A stretch of DNA of 64,000 nt. Source: Nemertoderma westbladi. Its lineage: Eukaryota; Xenacoelomorpha; Nemertodermatida; Nemertodermatidae. The notes under the pieces are model-generated. The model made no database searches and was not told where the DNA came from. It saw only the letters and a program-made list of their open reading frames with translations. How positions within the stretch are numbered: position 1 is the stretch's first letter; each line of letters starts with the position of its first letter. The position numbers and the translations under genes were made by a program. The stretch covers positions 124,001-188,000 of the forward strand of contig JAUCBJ010000877.1 of NCBI GenBank assembly GCA_032718475.1, in the 5' to 3' direction. Of this stretch, positions 21,405 to 32,652 are shown in pieces.

Positions 21405-22415
21405 GCGTCTGTTGATTCTCCGTGGGTCATGCGCTCAGTTAGCTGAACTTTCCATTGTGTTGTTCCCTGGACTTTAAGACTCACCCGTTGGAACCAAGTC
21501 TTTACGGCCACTTGCAACGATGTGTCTTGGCTTCTCTTCGAGGCTTCCTCAAAGGCTGAAAGGATTAGTCTGATCCGTAAGATTCGTTGTCGCACTTGAT
21601 AAAGCAGCTCTCCCTGCTCTTGAGGTCCTTGACGTTGTTGAAATAGGTGTTCTTCTCCAAAGAGCTGAAGAATCCCTGAACATATCCTGCTGCTGACCTC
21701 TTCCACACAGCTGGATCTCGAGTGTCTCTTACTATTCCCATCCTGTATAAGTCCTCCCAGGCAGCTTCCGATAAGTTAAACGGGAGTCCGGATCCGGGGA
21801 AGTTCCATTGCGTCTCGACAATAGACCTCAGTTCCTCCGTTGTATATCCCGCATAACTATCCCTCGTAAATCGCTTATTTCTCGCCCAATCGATTTGATG
21901 TTCCTCCACCGCAATCAATATTCTAGTGAGTACGGCTCCAGGAAGAATTAGAAGTGGATCTGGATAAACCGCTTCTGCCATCCTTGCTCCGATCTCGGGC
22001 GTCAACTCTTCAGTGTCTGAACTGCTAAAGTTATCAGGCCGTTGAGAAATAAGTTCTCTGCTCGGGTTCTGCTGCTGTTTAACAGCTGCCTCTTGGTCCC
22101 GCTTAACTTGAGCCCTAGTGCCTATAATGGACCTATGGTGCTTTACTAGCCTAGAGTCTGATACTACTACTGTAGGGATGACCTTTCTTACAGTAGGAGG
22201 GGACTTGGACTTTGGTCTCAGATGTTCTATACTCTTATCTGAGTCACAGACTGTTCTTTCTAGGAGACTATCTGACAGTGTTTGCTTTGTGTCAGCCATG
22301 ATTTATTTTACAGTTGAATGCCTACTACTATAATGACAGTTAAAGCAAGTCTAGTAATTCAGTATCAACTGTAAGCCTAGTAATTAATTACCGATACCGT
22401 TACTCAGTGTAATTC
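21405..22415 (-). pseudogene. 5' part of a second BEL/Pao gag copy
   Basis: It starts at ATG 22299 (MADTKQTLSDSLLE) and runs through KSKSPPTVRKVIP, RSIIGTRAQVKRD and the PDPLLILPGAVLTR domain to about 21565. It continues in a second frame (21706-21405) with ELLYQVRQRILRIR and ends at HGESTDA. 22300-22415 is the same leader sequence seen before the open gag ORF. The fragment stops on both sides inside known sequence, so it is truncated at both ends. It preserves the best copy of the N-terminal domain that is missing from the copy at 60621. Confidence 0.85.
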
Positions 22416-23315
22416 TCAGTTAGCTCACTGTTTTTAGAAGTGCTAACAAACAGCAGTCCTGCAATGGTAAAGTGCTAACTGTTTTAAAGTGCTAACCTAA
22501 AGTGCTAACACTCCCTGAAAAAAATGTGTTAAGACAAGTTCACTACAATTCCGGGTTCCGATTTGCTCATTTCGAAGTGTTAGCACTTTGACCTTTTTGC
22601 AAGCACAAATTAAAAGCGTCAAATAGCAACAAATATTAACAACTGCCCCCTAGCGACCAGATTCAGCATTATTGCAAAAGGTAAATTGCTAACTGTCAGC
22701 ACTATATATTTTCTCCCTAAGACATATTTTAAATGTTAGCTCTTTAAGGCTAATTTTGTTGTATAATTATTGCATAGCAAGCCAGACCAGATGTTAGCGT
22801 TTTATAACTAAAATTGAAATAAATTGATTATTAATCGAGCCGAGATCACAAGAGGTGATTATAAGTTTCTGAAATGAATAATACCGGCCAACAGAAAGCA
22901 TAAAGTGCTAACATTAGGCCTATTCAATTCATATATTAAACGTCTATGTCTTTGCAACTAGTTCATGGATTTCTTAAAACCATTCAATAATATGGCACAT
23001 ATAATCACAACCATTAATTAATTTATTCTCATAATTATATATTATTCTAAATCCTTAATGCTTGCAATAAGTTTCCTTTTCCAGAAAATAGAGAGGTCAT
23101 TCTGTATTTCAAATTTCGTGCAATCTCAAATTGTATTTTGTACATATGCAGCTATAACGTAAATTGCTACAAGCATTTTGAAAATGTGTCACCAATTTCT
23201 TACCCATTATTGCACACTGCTGCTATTCTTGGTCTTTTCGAGGTCAAAACTTTAAACCTCTGAAAATACATACATAAAACCAGTAAGCCATGTCGCGGAA
23301 TGCAGTGTCTTTAAT
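22416..23315. other. Non-coding region with repeated AAGTGCTAAC motifs
   Basis: No gene seen. AAGTGCTAAC occurs five times in direct orientation (near 22438, 22470, 22487, 22501 and 22907) and in an inverted GTTAGCACTT form (near 22580). Confidence 0.4.
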
Positions 23316-24685
23316 TCAATGACAGGGTATTGCCCGATAACTTTAAAGAAGTACAAGTGTTCTGAGTCTGTACTCCCAGATATTCCCATTGGCGATATCT
23401 CCTTTGCAGAAGTGAAGGCTGCTGCAAAGAGCATTAAGACCAATCGTGCCAGTAGAGTAGATGGTGTTCCCCCTGAGGTCTTTAAAATATACCTGAGTGT
23501 TTAAAGTTCATCTATCCCATCATAGTAGACATGTATTGAACAACAAGAGTCCCATAAGAAATGAAAATAAATAAGTTGGTGCCAGTCCCCAAGCAGGGCA
23601 AACTGACACTATATGGTTTTTTTCAGGGAATCTCATTGATATCGATTGCTGCAAAGCTATACAATAGAATTATATTAAATCGCATCAGGGTTCCCATTGA
23701 GAGACTGCTCCGTGGAAATCAGAATGGGTTCCTTAAAGGTCGTGAGACCATGGAGCCCATTTTGGCAATTAATTAGAAGGATAATTGAAGAGAGTAATCA
23801 AAAAAAGAAAGACAGGCATCTGGCTGTTATCTTTGTTGACTTATTCAAGGTCTTTAATTCAGTCTCTCGATCACGTATGTTCACAATACTTTCATTATAT
23901 GGCATTCCTGGTGAAATTATTGCAGCAATCTGATCAGTATACGATGGTTCAACAACATTTGTGTCTACTGCTGACGGTGACAAAGAACCACTTTAAGTGT
24001 TATGGGGAGTCCTTCAGGGAGACACACTTGCGCCATTCTTGTTCATAATTATGGTTGACTATAAGCATGTCACTAGATCATCATAATGATGATGGGGGTG
24101 ATGATAATTCCACCTTCTAGCTCCAGAAGTCAAGGAAATCCTGCCAAGTACCTACCTGATCTAGACTTTGCTGATGACTTAGGAGTACTTTCAGAATCAC
24201 TAGAGGGAGCCCAACGGCTCCTCAGCTCATTAGAACAGGCTGCTTCTAGTGTTGGTCTTTTTATTAACTCCAAAAATGACCAAAATTTTGACAGTTTACT
24301 ATGAAAGTCCTCAGCAAGTCCTGACCGGATGAGCATAAACTCAAAGGATGGTATGCTTGAGCATGTGGTCGCCTTCTGTCACCTGGGTTCATGCATCCGG
24401 AGGTCAGGTGAAGTCCTTCGAATACGCAAGGGAAAGGCATGGGCGTCTTGAATAGGCTTTCCATGATTTGGAAGTCACATAGAATTAATCGGAAACTTAA
24501 GGTCCGATTATTTAAAGCAGCAGAGCCCATGCTGTGCTCAACTGCTAAGGACACCTAATCTCTGGATGGCACATTCACAAGAATGCTACGCCGGGTTCAC
24601 TGTGTCAAGTACAATCCACACATCGCCAACCAGACACTATATGACATTGGAGGTGTCTCATTGGTTCCCCCAAGCTTAATGTAGG
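23316..24685 (+). pseudogene. Degenerate copy of the RTE-like LINE, RT half
   Basis: It is homologous to the RT half of the copies at 35272-38370 and 42558-46135 but on the opposite strand. Shared blocks include SVLPDIPIGDISFAEVKAA, GVPPEVFKI, HLAVIFVDLFK, the FADDLGVLSESLEGAQRL catalytic region, and the Cys-rich 3' part. Frameshifts and stops occur throughout, and about 300 bp of the 3' end is missing. It is the oldest of the RTE copies judged by damage. Confidence 0.85.
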
Positions 24686-24890
24686 GGGTGAGGTGTGAGG
24701 GGATGTACGCACAAGCCAAATATTGCGGGAAGACTTGCATTTAAATTTAACTTTTTAATGCACTGTAAGGTGGTGGAGGCCAAATTTTGCAGGGGGGCGC
24801 ATGGTGATGCTGTGACGCCACTGGTACTAATGTACCTACAGTATAGGCCTATATTGAAAATATTTAAATTAAAATGTTAAGCCAGGTAAA
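24686..24890. other. Spacer between RTE and PLE remnants
   Basis: No recognisable feature. Confidence 0.3.
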
Positions 24891-25230
24891 ATTGTATTTA
24901 AGATCGAGCAACTTAGGAGATCTGTAGATTTCCTTGATCTAAGAACATTTATCGATGAGACTGGTTACCTTCAAACAGAAACTTTCTATAAGAATACTGA
25001 CGTACACCAATACTTGCATACAGATTCTTGTCATCCTACAACACAAACAAGATTCATACCATACGGTGTAGGACTTCGGCTAAGGAGTGATTGTAGTCGC
25101 GGTAGGAGCATCTATACAAACATATGAGCGATTTTGGAGCGGTGTTTGTGGCTCGAGGGTGGGACATAAATGAAGTTTCAACGCAATTTGCATCGGTTTC
25201 CCGGCTTACCCAATAAGATTGTTTACATAA
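24891..25230 (+). pseudogene. Penelope-like RT fragment
   Basis: The plus strand from 24891 reads VDFLDLRTFIDE, a LQTETFYKNTDVHQYLH block, SCHP, and IPYGVGLRLRSDCS. After a frame change near 25125 it reads FVARGWDINEV. This FLDL ... HQYLH ... SCHP ... IPYGxxLRLRxxCS series is characteristic of the C-terminal RT part of Penelope-like or closely related elements. It is truncated on both sides. Confidence 0.65.
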
Positions 25231-26093
25231 AAAAATTAAAAATAAGAATAAGAAAAAAGTTATATAATATTTTGTTACAAAAAATGAACCTATTATGCTA
25301 TTAATTTAGATAAAATAATAAAGAAACATAAACATATACTTACAGAGGATCAACACAAAAAAAAACTACTTGAACATTATAACATACAGTAGGAGTAGTT
25401 TAACGTCGGGCAAAGACTTTACACAACATACTAGCGCTTTCAAAATATAAGTAGAATCGCAAGGATAAACAGAAGGGCCTACACAACATGGGAAGCAACA
25501 AACTGCACAAGTACTGCATGTATACCATGTAAGGCAATGCTACCTACAGTATGAAGAAATTTCATGCCAATACTAGCGATACAAACAAACAGTATACAGT
25601 ACTATTAGATTTAAAATGATATGTGACAGCAACAATCTTGTGTATTTAGTAACATGCCGTAAATGCAACAAACAAGTAAGTAAAAGGGAGGGACACTGGC
25701 AATGTCAACTGAATACTTTAGAACCATACGGGATGAACTCAATAAAAGAAACAGTTGATAACTCATACAGTACGGTCTATGTATGTATGTAATTTATTGA
25801 CCAAAATAAAAATACATAAAGAGATATATGCACAACAAAAACATCAGTTAGATGGTCCTACAAAGAATTAATTGCCTATCTTGTAATTTACTTAATTTGT
25901 AATGCCGTGATGCTAAATATATACTATGTATTATGGATATTTGAAGAGCACGAAATGGAATGAGCACGAAAAGGAACGAAAAGGGAGAAGATACAAATAT
26001 AACGGAATTGAAACATAAAATTAGTGTGTTATTGGAAAATGCACATATTATTTTATTTATATTTATATTTAACGTCAAGCTACTGTACTAATA
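25231..26093. other. AT-rich spacer, no gene seen
   Basis: Low-complexity A runs (25225-25380) and short ATACAGTA phrases. No coding signal or repeat boundary recognised. Confidence 0.35.
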
Positions 26094-26166
26094 GTAAAAA
26101 ACCGTACCGGTAGGTATGTACAACAAGTAAATAAAAATCGACTGGAGACCCAGACATGCATGTAAT
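26094..26166 (+). repeat. Left terminal repeat of the PLE nest
   Basis: 73 bp beginning GTAAAAAACCGTACCGG, with an inverted partner at 33144-33216. Confidence 0.85.
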
Positions 26167-26416
26167 AGTAATCAGCTGACTGCAGCCAGCTGATCTGTAG
26201 GTTTCGCCCCAATACAGCGGGCTTTCTCAGGATGCTCAAGCTAGCAGGACGACAGTAGAGTGAAGTTCCCAAAGGAGAAGAACAGGCAAAGTGTGATGGG
26301 GCTGATACATACTAACTAACCACTGGGAAGCAGCACCACAAACTTACGCCAATCACGTTTCTGCTTATTGATAAATGGCTGGCGCGTGCGAATATACAGT
26401 AGTACATTTCAAGCTT

Positions 26417-26681
26417 TTACAGAAAAGGCCGCAGTGGGTGCCTAGCAATAACTTTGAAATGTTTAAAAAGCTCGCGCCAGTCAGTCAGCCAATGTGTATT
26501 GGGCTCGCCGTTGTGCGTCATGATGTGGTTGTGCACAGTCTTGCCCTGCTCACTCCCATCATTGGCTGTACCGTCCTGGTGTTGTTTAACGCGTTCAAAC
26601 AGGTGTTGGATAGTGTGTCCAACATAATCCCCCTTACAAGAGGGACAGGAGAAAGAATAAACGATGTCAGGCTCAGGATGT
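26417..26681 (-). pseudogene. GIY-YIG-like endonuclease domain of a PLE
   Basis: Minus-strand codons from the LTR edge read PDIVYSFSCPSCKGDYVGHT, then a HLFERVKQH helix and a later HIMTHNGE block. The pattern of a Val-Tyr strand, a Cys pair, YVG, and an Arg/His helix fits the GIY-YIG nuclease that ends many Penelope-like polyproteins and nicks target DNA. The upstream codons resume beyond the solo LTR at 27807-27876. The 5-bp duplication GATGT lies inside the frame. It is inactive by interruption. Confidence 0.7.
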
Positions 26682-27338
26682 TGTAAAAGCTTTTGCGGAC
26701 ATAACAAGTCATTTTACCGCAATGCGCAGAATACTCTAAAATAGCCCTGAATTTGTCCAATTACGCGACGGGAAGGAATTGGAGCTGGTGTGACGACATC
26801 TATCAGCTGCTTCTCTGTGGACGTGGAACTTTTCTTTGTTCTGCCTATTCAGCCAATCAGAGCGATTTTCCCCCTTATGCCTGACCGAGGCCTATGGAAA
26901 CCCGCGCAATGCATTACGGTCTTTGTTTACCTTTTTCTGAGCACCAGAACCGGCTTGGAATTTTCTGTACTTCTGTTTTGGAAGTTTCAGACTTTGGCCT
27001 AAACATCAGATGGCTTTGATTATAAGAACGTAAATCTATTATCATATCACATCTAACGAACATACCGACCTTGTCATACATTTCATAACTGCATAAGTAA
27101 CACATAGTTACTGTTTACCGCATTATTTTACTCCTGTTATTAATTGTTGTTATATTAATGGATATTGCTGTTATATTTGGAGAATATCGATAAATAATCA
27201 TAAAACCCCCAATCTTCTTGATTACTGAAGGTAAGCGGAACAGATTTACCGGTAGCAACTGCGACTTAAATTATAGTGGTTTTTGTGTGAATTAAATGCT
27301 ATTTCATAATCCCTACAAGTGTCAGTTGCGATCATCCT

Positions 27339-27347
27339 TATATATGA
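27339..27347 (+). promoter_or_regulatory. TATA box of the solo LTR
   Basis: TTATATATG followed about 25 bp later by GTCGGCAGATTAGTG, conserved with the other LTRs. Confidence 0.6.
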
Positions 27348-27425
27348 TCAAATTCAGTGACGGTCGGCAGATTAGTGCGCAGTCGTGTGAAGTAGTGTGT
27401 AGTCGTATGAAGTAGTTTGAAAGAT

Positions 27426-27431
27426 AATAAA
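27426..27431 (+). terminator. Polyadenylation signal in the solo LTR
   Basis: AATAAA about 80 bp after the TATA box, and also present in the LTR at 19778-21064. The LTR at 57239 has AACGAA at this place. Confidence 0.5.
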
Positions 27432-27806
27432 GCATCTCCTAAAGAATGCGCTATTTACGAAACTCTGTGGCCAACTAGTTGTGATTAGTATAAGTCATAA
27501 CTCTGTTTTTATACTTAAAGCGCCATGTCCTAAAGGAACTGTTAATATTTCCCCGAAAGTAAATATATTTGTCAGAGATTATATAGTAACGATCAATCGA
27601 ATAATACAGTAGGTCTACACTGCAATAATTCTCAAAGCATCCAAATCCAGTCTCCCAAAACCGTGGGTGAATGATCGCGCACAGACTGGCTTCGGCTGAT
27701 GTAACTTTAGCACACTAGGTAATTGTTAAAGACTAAGGTCGATTTATAAATAAGAGGACAACTAAAATTGGCAGGTTAAACTGCTAAAGGTCTAAAAGCG
27801 CGAACA

Positions 27807-27876
27807 GATGTTTTAATGATGGGAGCGACTGGCGCAGTTTGGAGGTTGTAAAAACAAACCGAACTGGCCGTGTGAG
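27807..27876 (-). pseudogene. PLE coding piece between the two insertions
   Basis: Reads VRFVFTTSKLRQSLPSLK on the minus strand and then meets the GATGT duplication. It joins in sense to the GIY-YIG-like block across the solo LTR and to the RT tail across the Gypsy element. Confidence 0.6.
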
Positions 27877-27971
27877 TGTAATCTGTATAATAATCATAAG
27901 TCAGTATATCGTACTGGTAAGAGATATATATATACAAGGCCTTCAAACACGTACAGTATATCGGGATTACA
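27877..27971 (-). repeat. 3' LTR of the Gypsy element
   Basis: 95 bp. It contains a TATA-like (TA)n stretch in the middle. Two substitutions separate it from 32673-32767. Confidence 0.9.
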
Positions 27972-27982
27972 CATACCCCCCT
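27972..27982 (-). promoter_or_regulatory. Polypurine tract of the Gypsy element
   Basis: AGGGGGGTATG directly before the 3' LTR on the minus strand. It would prime plus-strand DNA synthesis. Confidence 0.7.
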
Positions 27983-28071
27983 GGGGGTGGGTGGGGTGGG
28001 TGGGGGTTACGAGTACGCTTTGAAGTGAGTTTGGTAATGTGTTTATTTAATACAGTAGTATGCGATAGTTT

Positions 28072-29905
28072 TTAATAGTTGCTATTTGAATAGCATTGGG
28101 GAGGTCTGATGGTTCTCCCCGATCGGGTGTGGGTAGGGGTACCGTTAGGGGGCGCCACATGTGGGGTAGGTGCCGGTGGCTGTGCCTGAGGCAGCGCTGG
28201 GCGGCTGGCGACCTCGCTCCAGGTAGGTTTGGTGTCTGATGGTGGGTTGGGCTGTGGTGCTGTTGGTGGCTGTCTCTCGGTTGATGGTGTGGGGAGGCCG
28301 CTAGGTGGTGCTGTAAATTGCCGCGTGCGTAGGAAAACGCAGTTGCGCCTCAGGACACGGCTGCTTTCCTGTCGCACAAGGTAGTCATGGTTGGGCATGG
28401 CCTCGACTATGGTTCCGTGTCCGGTCCATCGCCTGTCGCGGGGGTCCTGTATAAGGACGGGGTGTCCGGTTGGCAGCGCCTCCAGCGGCTTCGTGTGGCA
28501 GTTGTAGTTCGCTAACAGTTTTTCACGTGTGGTTTCCGCAATTGCGTCGAGTTGGTGGAACATCTTGCGCCACTTCTCGTCTAATGCGGTGAAATGGACA
28601 GGGAGGGACTCGCGGATATTGTGGCCGTAAAGTAATTCGGCGGGTGAGCGTCCGCCGTAACGTGGAGTGTTTCGGAACGCCAGTATCCCGCATGCTATCC
28701 CGTCCGAATCGTGTTTGGCACCACAGATTATCTTCTTCACGGCCTTCACGGCGGCCTCCGCTCGACCGTTGGTGCGGGGGAGGTGGGGGCTGGATGGTTC
28801 CAGGGTGACACCCCACTGCCGGAGAAACTTTTTCACCTCCTCGGAAACGAGTTGTGTTCCACCATCTGGGTGGAAGATGGTAGGCACCACTGTGGCGAGG
28901 AACAGCTTGCGTAGGCAATTCACAATGTGGGTGGACGTTGTGTTCGCGTTCAATCGGAATAACGTCGGCCATCCGGTGAACTCGTCGGTGACCACAAAAT
29001 AGTTGGTCTGGTCGACTTGGAGGAGGTCGGCATAGACTCGTTGGAATGGGCGGGTTGCATCCAGGTTACGTTGGAGTGGTTCCGCCGCGTGGGACGGCAG
29101 GGTTGTCTGACATAATTGGCACCGCTCTACCACCGGTTTGACATCGTGGGCGATAGAAGGCCACCAAACAGACCGGCTGGCTCGGTCCCGGGTCTTGTTG
29201 AGACCCTGGTGGGCGGCGTGGAGCTGGTGGAGGGTCTCCGGGCGCATCTCGACTGGGATGTAGAGCTGTGGTCCACGGAGGATGATGCCATCGTGAACCA
29301 TCAGTTCAGTGCGGTGCGCGAAGTAAGGCCGGATGAGGTCATCCTCCACATTGTGTTTGGAGGTCGGCCAGCCCTCCCTTATTATGGATAACAGGGCCCG
29401 GTATACAGGGTCACGTTGGCCGACGTCCCTGACCTGTTGGAGGCGGGCGTCTCGGGACTCAACTGACGGGATCTCACCGCACGCGGTGTTAACGATAAAC
29501 TCACGGTCAGCGTCATCTTCAGCGGAGAGCAGGAGGTCGTCGGGCTGGGGGGTGTGGCATGGTGCGCGGGAGAAGGCATCCGCGATCAGGTGTTTCGACC
29601 CCTTCTGGTGTCTCGCTGTTAAGTTGTAGCGGGACAGCAGGGTTTTGAGTTTGAGGAGTCGGTCGTTACTCACCTGGACCAGATGGCGGTCATTGAGGAT
29701 GGATTTCAATGGGATGCAATCCGTGACTATCTCGAAGTGATGCAACCCATCGAGAAAGTAACGACACTTGTGGGCCCCCCAGGCCGCACCGAGGGCCTCC
29801 AATTCGGCCATCCCAGACCAGTTGGCCTCGTGTTTGGCGAGGGTCCGGGATCCGCACTGGACCGTGAGCCAGCGGTTTGCACTTGAGTCCCACTGGCGGA
29901 GAAGG
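28072..29905 (-). pseudogene. Gypsy RNase H and integrase
   Basis: The frame is open from about 29900 to 28072. RNase H: WLTVQCGSRTLAKHE then GMAELEALGAAWGAHKCR and later HQKGSKHLIADAFSR. Integrase: zinc-binding HQGLNKTRDRAS with CQLCQ, catalytic YADLLQVD (Asp), HPDGGTQLVS (Asp) and TNGRAEAAVKAVKK (Glu). The second-Asp block has Pro before the Asp where Ser is usual. The C-terminal 120 residues are Pro/Thr-rich. The upstream part of RNase H is in another frame, so a frameshift lies near 29905. This part alone looks intact. Confidence 0.9.
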
Positions 29906-30548
29906 ACCCGAGGCCATTAATGCGGGATGCGTCCGTGAGGAGTTCTCTCCGGCGGTCGGGGTGGAATCCAGAGAGGAAGTGGGGGCTGGACAGGGCTGCC
30001 CGGGTCAACTCGAACGCCATCTGGTGTTGAGGCAGCCACAGCCATGCTGAGTAGCTGGAGTTGAGGCCTCGTAGTGGCTCCACCAGCTGGGTGATCTCGG
30101 CTGTGGAGTTACCCAGCTGTTGGGCGAGGCCGAGGAATGAGCGGAGTTCCTTCCGGCACGTGGGAGTCGGGAAGTGGCGAAGGTCGTCCGCAAGTTCCGG
30201 GTCTATCCTGTACCTGCCGTGTGAGACGATGTAGCCGCCGAACTTCACTTCAGGAAGGCTGAATTGCACTTTCCTGGGGTTGATAGAAATGTTGGCGGCA
30301 TCACAGGCAGCGAGGACCCAGGCAATGGCCTCCGCATGTTCTTCTACGGAGTCCGTATATATGAGGATGTCCTCAACTATTCGGCCGATGTTGGGGATGC
30401 CGTGGAGTGCCTTGGCCATTCGGGCGTTGAACACGTCCGAACTGCCGTGACACCCCATCGGCATTCGGCGGTATCGGTAGCGACCGTGTGGGGTTGCGAA
30501 GGTTGTCAGCTTCCGGCTGGCTATGTCGAGGCCGGCCTGGTGGAACCC
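29906..30548 (-). pseudogene. Gypsy reverse transcriptase, palm to connection
   Basis: Continues in frame after a TAG (30549-30551) in the conserved DG-K-GYHQ block. It has MPMGCHGSSDVFNARM, the catalytic region IVEDILIYTD, where the usual Asp-Asp pair has become Glu-Asp, and KVQFSLPEVKFGG, then FPTPTCRKELRSFLGL and DASRINGLGSF. The nonsense codon and the Glu at the active site both argue that this copy cannot make active RT. Confidence 0.88.
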
Positions 30549-31715
30549 CTAAAGTCCGTCAAGGACCGTGAAGCAGCGCGCCGTTGGAGGGATGCGGGAT
30601 ACAACCTGGAAGGGGGACGGCGCAATGTAGGCGGGCCGGACGGTGTGGCGGTTCACCTCCCGGAGGTCAACTGTAATCCGGACCGAGGTTCCGTCCTTTT
30701 TCCGGGTTACTACCATGGGGCTGAGCCACTCACTCGGGTCGTTCTCATCGTCTGCCGGCTCCAGGATTCCCATGGCGACCTGCTCGTCCAGCTCCTTTTC
30801 AAAGGCGGCCTCGAGGTTGGCGGGGATAATGCGGTTTGCGTAGCGGAAGGAGGGTTTCTCCCCAGGCACCATTTTAATTGTTATGTCGCCACCCCACATC
30901 ACCCTGCAAATCCCTGAAAGAGGGCGGGGGAACCTGGCAACGAGGGACTCCCACAGCGCCGGTGGCGGCCCAGTAACGGGAGGTCGTGGCTGGGTGGTGG
31001 GAGTTGGAGGTGGCGGCTGTGCCTGCAGGGTGTGGCTGGTGGTTGGTGCGCATTGTGGCAGGGCTGCGCTGCGAGTGGGTGGCTGGCCGCCACGGAGAAT
31101 CGGGCTCTGGAGGATGCCTAAAAGGAAACAAGTTCTGCGGGATAGCAGTGGCTGGTGTAGGCCGTCCAGGACCCAGACTTCCGTGGTGCAAGCTGTATGC
31201 AGCGAGTGGCACTGGATGGTCGCCTGGAATACTCCTTTGAATAACCACCCTGAACGACTGCCATTGGCTAATCGGGGTGGTTGGATCGCCGAGTTGGTTA
31301 GGCGGAGGTTAGCGGTGGTCCCACCGAACGCCAAGAAGATCTGGAAAGGGATGGCGGTTATGTTGGCGCCAGAGTCCGGGAGGAACTGGAGCTCCTTGAA
31401 ACCAAACTTTGGGTTCCTGGTGACTTGGAGGCCCACAGTCACCGTTTCCAGAGCCTCCAGTTGCTCTAAGGCAGAAATGATGGGGGTGCTCTCCAGTTCA
31501 GTGCCTGAAAGGATCGACCACACCTTGGCAGTGCCAGAATAGGCCGCGTCCTCCTCTGTGTGAGGGTGGGAGGGTGGTACGTCTGCAGCGTGGGACTGGG
31601 GCTCGCGTTGGGGGGGGGGGGCACATCCTGTTGTAATGCCCCAATTTGTTGCAGTGGCGGCAGCGGGCGTTGGTGCCGGGGCAGGATTCACCGTGTCCGT
31701 GGGGTGGGTAGCCAC
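30549..31715 (-). pseudogene. Gypsy protease and N-terminal RT
   Basis: The protease core is FLPDSGANITAIP (Asp-Ser-Gly). It is followed by a Pro-rich stretch, then an RT start with PSEWLSPMVVTRKKDGT and VDLREVNRHTVRP, ending at FTVLDGL with the premature TAG. The frame upstream of about 31600 is entered by a frameshift at the C run in 31609-31622. Confidence 0.88.
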
Positions 31716-31941
31716 AGTTGGTGCAACGCGAGGCCGATGTGGGGTTCCGGTTGCGTCGGTTTCCTGGTGGGCGGTTGCGTGGTGGTACGTTAGCCCGCGA
31801 GGCTGCGGGTGTCACTGGGGTTGATGCAGCAGGGGCAGATATCGTTGCGGCGTCCTTGTGGGCGGTCCAGACGGACTGGGCGAGGTGTAGGGCGGCGGTA
31901 ATGGAGCTGCCACTGGGGAGGCAGAGCAGTTGCTCTGTCAC
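31498..31941 (-). pseudogene. Gypsy Gag zinc-knuckle region
   Basis: It continues from the capsid region with a 4-base overlap in another frame. It contains two Cys/His clusters: CTNCGYPPHGHGESC and the canonical CRHCNKLGHYNRMC (CCHC). The frame then runs into a C homopolymer, after which the protease frame takes over. The knuckles bind the element RNA in the particle. Confidence 0.85.
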
Positions 31942-32501
31942 CTCCTTATCGCTGAAACCAGCAATGAATTGATCGAGGAGCCATTGAAGTGGTCGTCAGT
32001 GGAAGGGAGTGCCTCGAAGCCGCACTTGGCTGCGATTTCTCGCAGATTAACGAGGAATGCTTCTGGGGTCTCCTCGGTCAGTCGGGCGTGCCGGGTCAGT
32101 TCTTGGCGGTGCACCCGCTTGTGGGTTCCTCCTTTAATGTGGGTGTCTAGGGAGGCGATCACGGTAGCGGCGTTTTGGTTGTCTGCTGCCGACAAACCGA
32201 GACCCTTCACGATAGCGTTCGTGCTGCGCGAGAATGCCGTGGTTAGGGCGGCCCGCCGTTGGCGATTCGTTACGCGCAGTAGTTCTGCTGATACCGTGGG
32301 GTCCGGTGGATTGTTGGGGTCGGCAGTCCGCAGGTTTTCCATGCCGGACGTGACCAGGAACGCATCCCACTCATCTCTCCACAGGACCCACATCGACTGT
32401 TCGGAGTCGATGTCGAAGGCGGGGGGAACGCAGCGGAGGATAAATGAGTGGGGGTCTCGGTGGTCGTTAGCCATTCCGTAGAGTGTTAGAAATGGATCCA
32501 A
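31938..32501 (-). CDS. Gypsy Gag, capsid-like region
   Basis: 187 residues from ATG 32501, with no stop before the overlap at 31938. It starts with a hydrophobic MDPFLTLYG segment and has WVLWRDEWDAFL and LREIAAKCGFEA blocks. The HARLTEETPEAFLVNLREIA stretch is typical of Ty3/Gypsy Gag (the R/L-x-Q/E-x-E-S-x-x-x-F region). It could still be made but is cut off from its zinc knuckles by a frame change. Confidence 0.75.
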   Translation of the reverse strand: MDPFLTLYGMANDHRDPHSFILRCVPPAFDIDSEQSMWVLWRDEWDAFLVTSGMENLRTADPNNPPDPTVSAELLRVTNRQRRAALTTAFSRSTNAIVKGLGLSAADNQNAATVIASLDTHIKGGTHKRVHRQELTRHARLTEETPEAFLVNLREIAAKCGFEALPSTDDHFNGSSINSLLVSAIRR

Positions 32502-32652
32502 TATCAGAATATAGGCTAATATAAATAATATTGAATAGTACTATTTACCAGCTTGACGTGTCAGTCAGTGCAGCAGTCAGATACAGCAGATAGTACATCA
32601 TAGTGGGTAGGGAAGACCTACCGGTACAGAGGTAGTACTGTAGTAGGTTCGT

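Larger units (their letters stand above)
26682..27806 (+). repeat. Solo BEL/Pao LTR with 5-bp target duplication
   Basis: 1125 bp beginning TGTAAAAGC and ending CGAACA, homologous to the LTRs at 19778-21064 and 57239-58452. The flanks are GATGT at 26677-26681 and GATGT at 27807-27811, the 5-bp duplication expected of BEL/Pao integration. No internal sequence is present, so it is a solo LTR left by recombination between two LTRs. It sits inside the GIY-YIG-like frame of the PLE. Confidence 0.92.

Noticed and set aside
28667-29629. Several plus-strand open frames of 60-110 codons
   Set aside because: They are antisense to the GC-rich Gypsy integrase frame on the minus strand. GC-rich coding DNA gives long shadow frames, and none matches a family.
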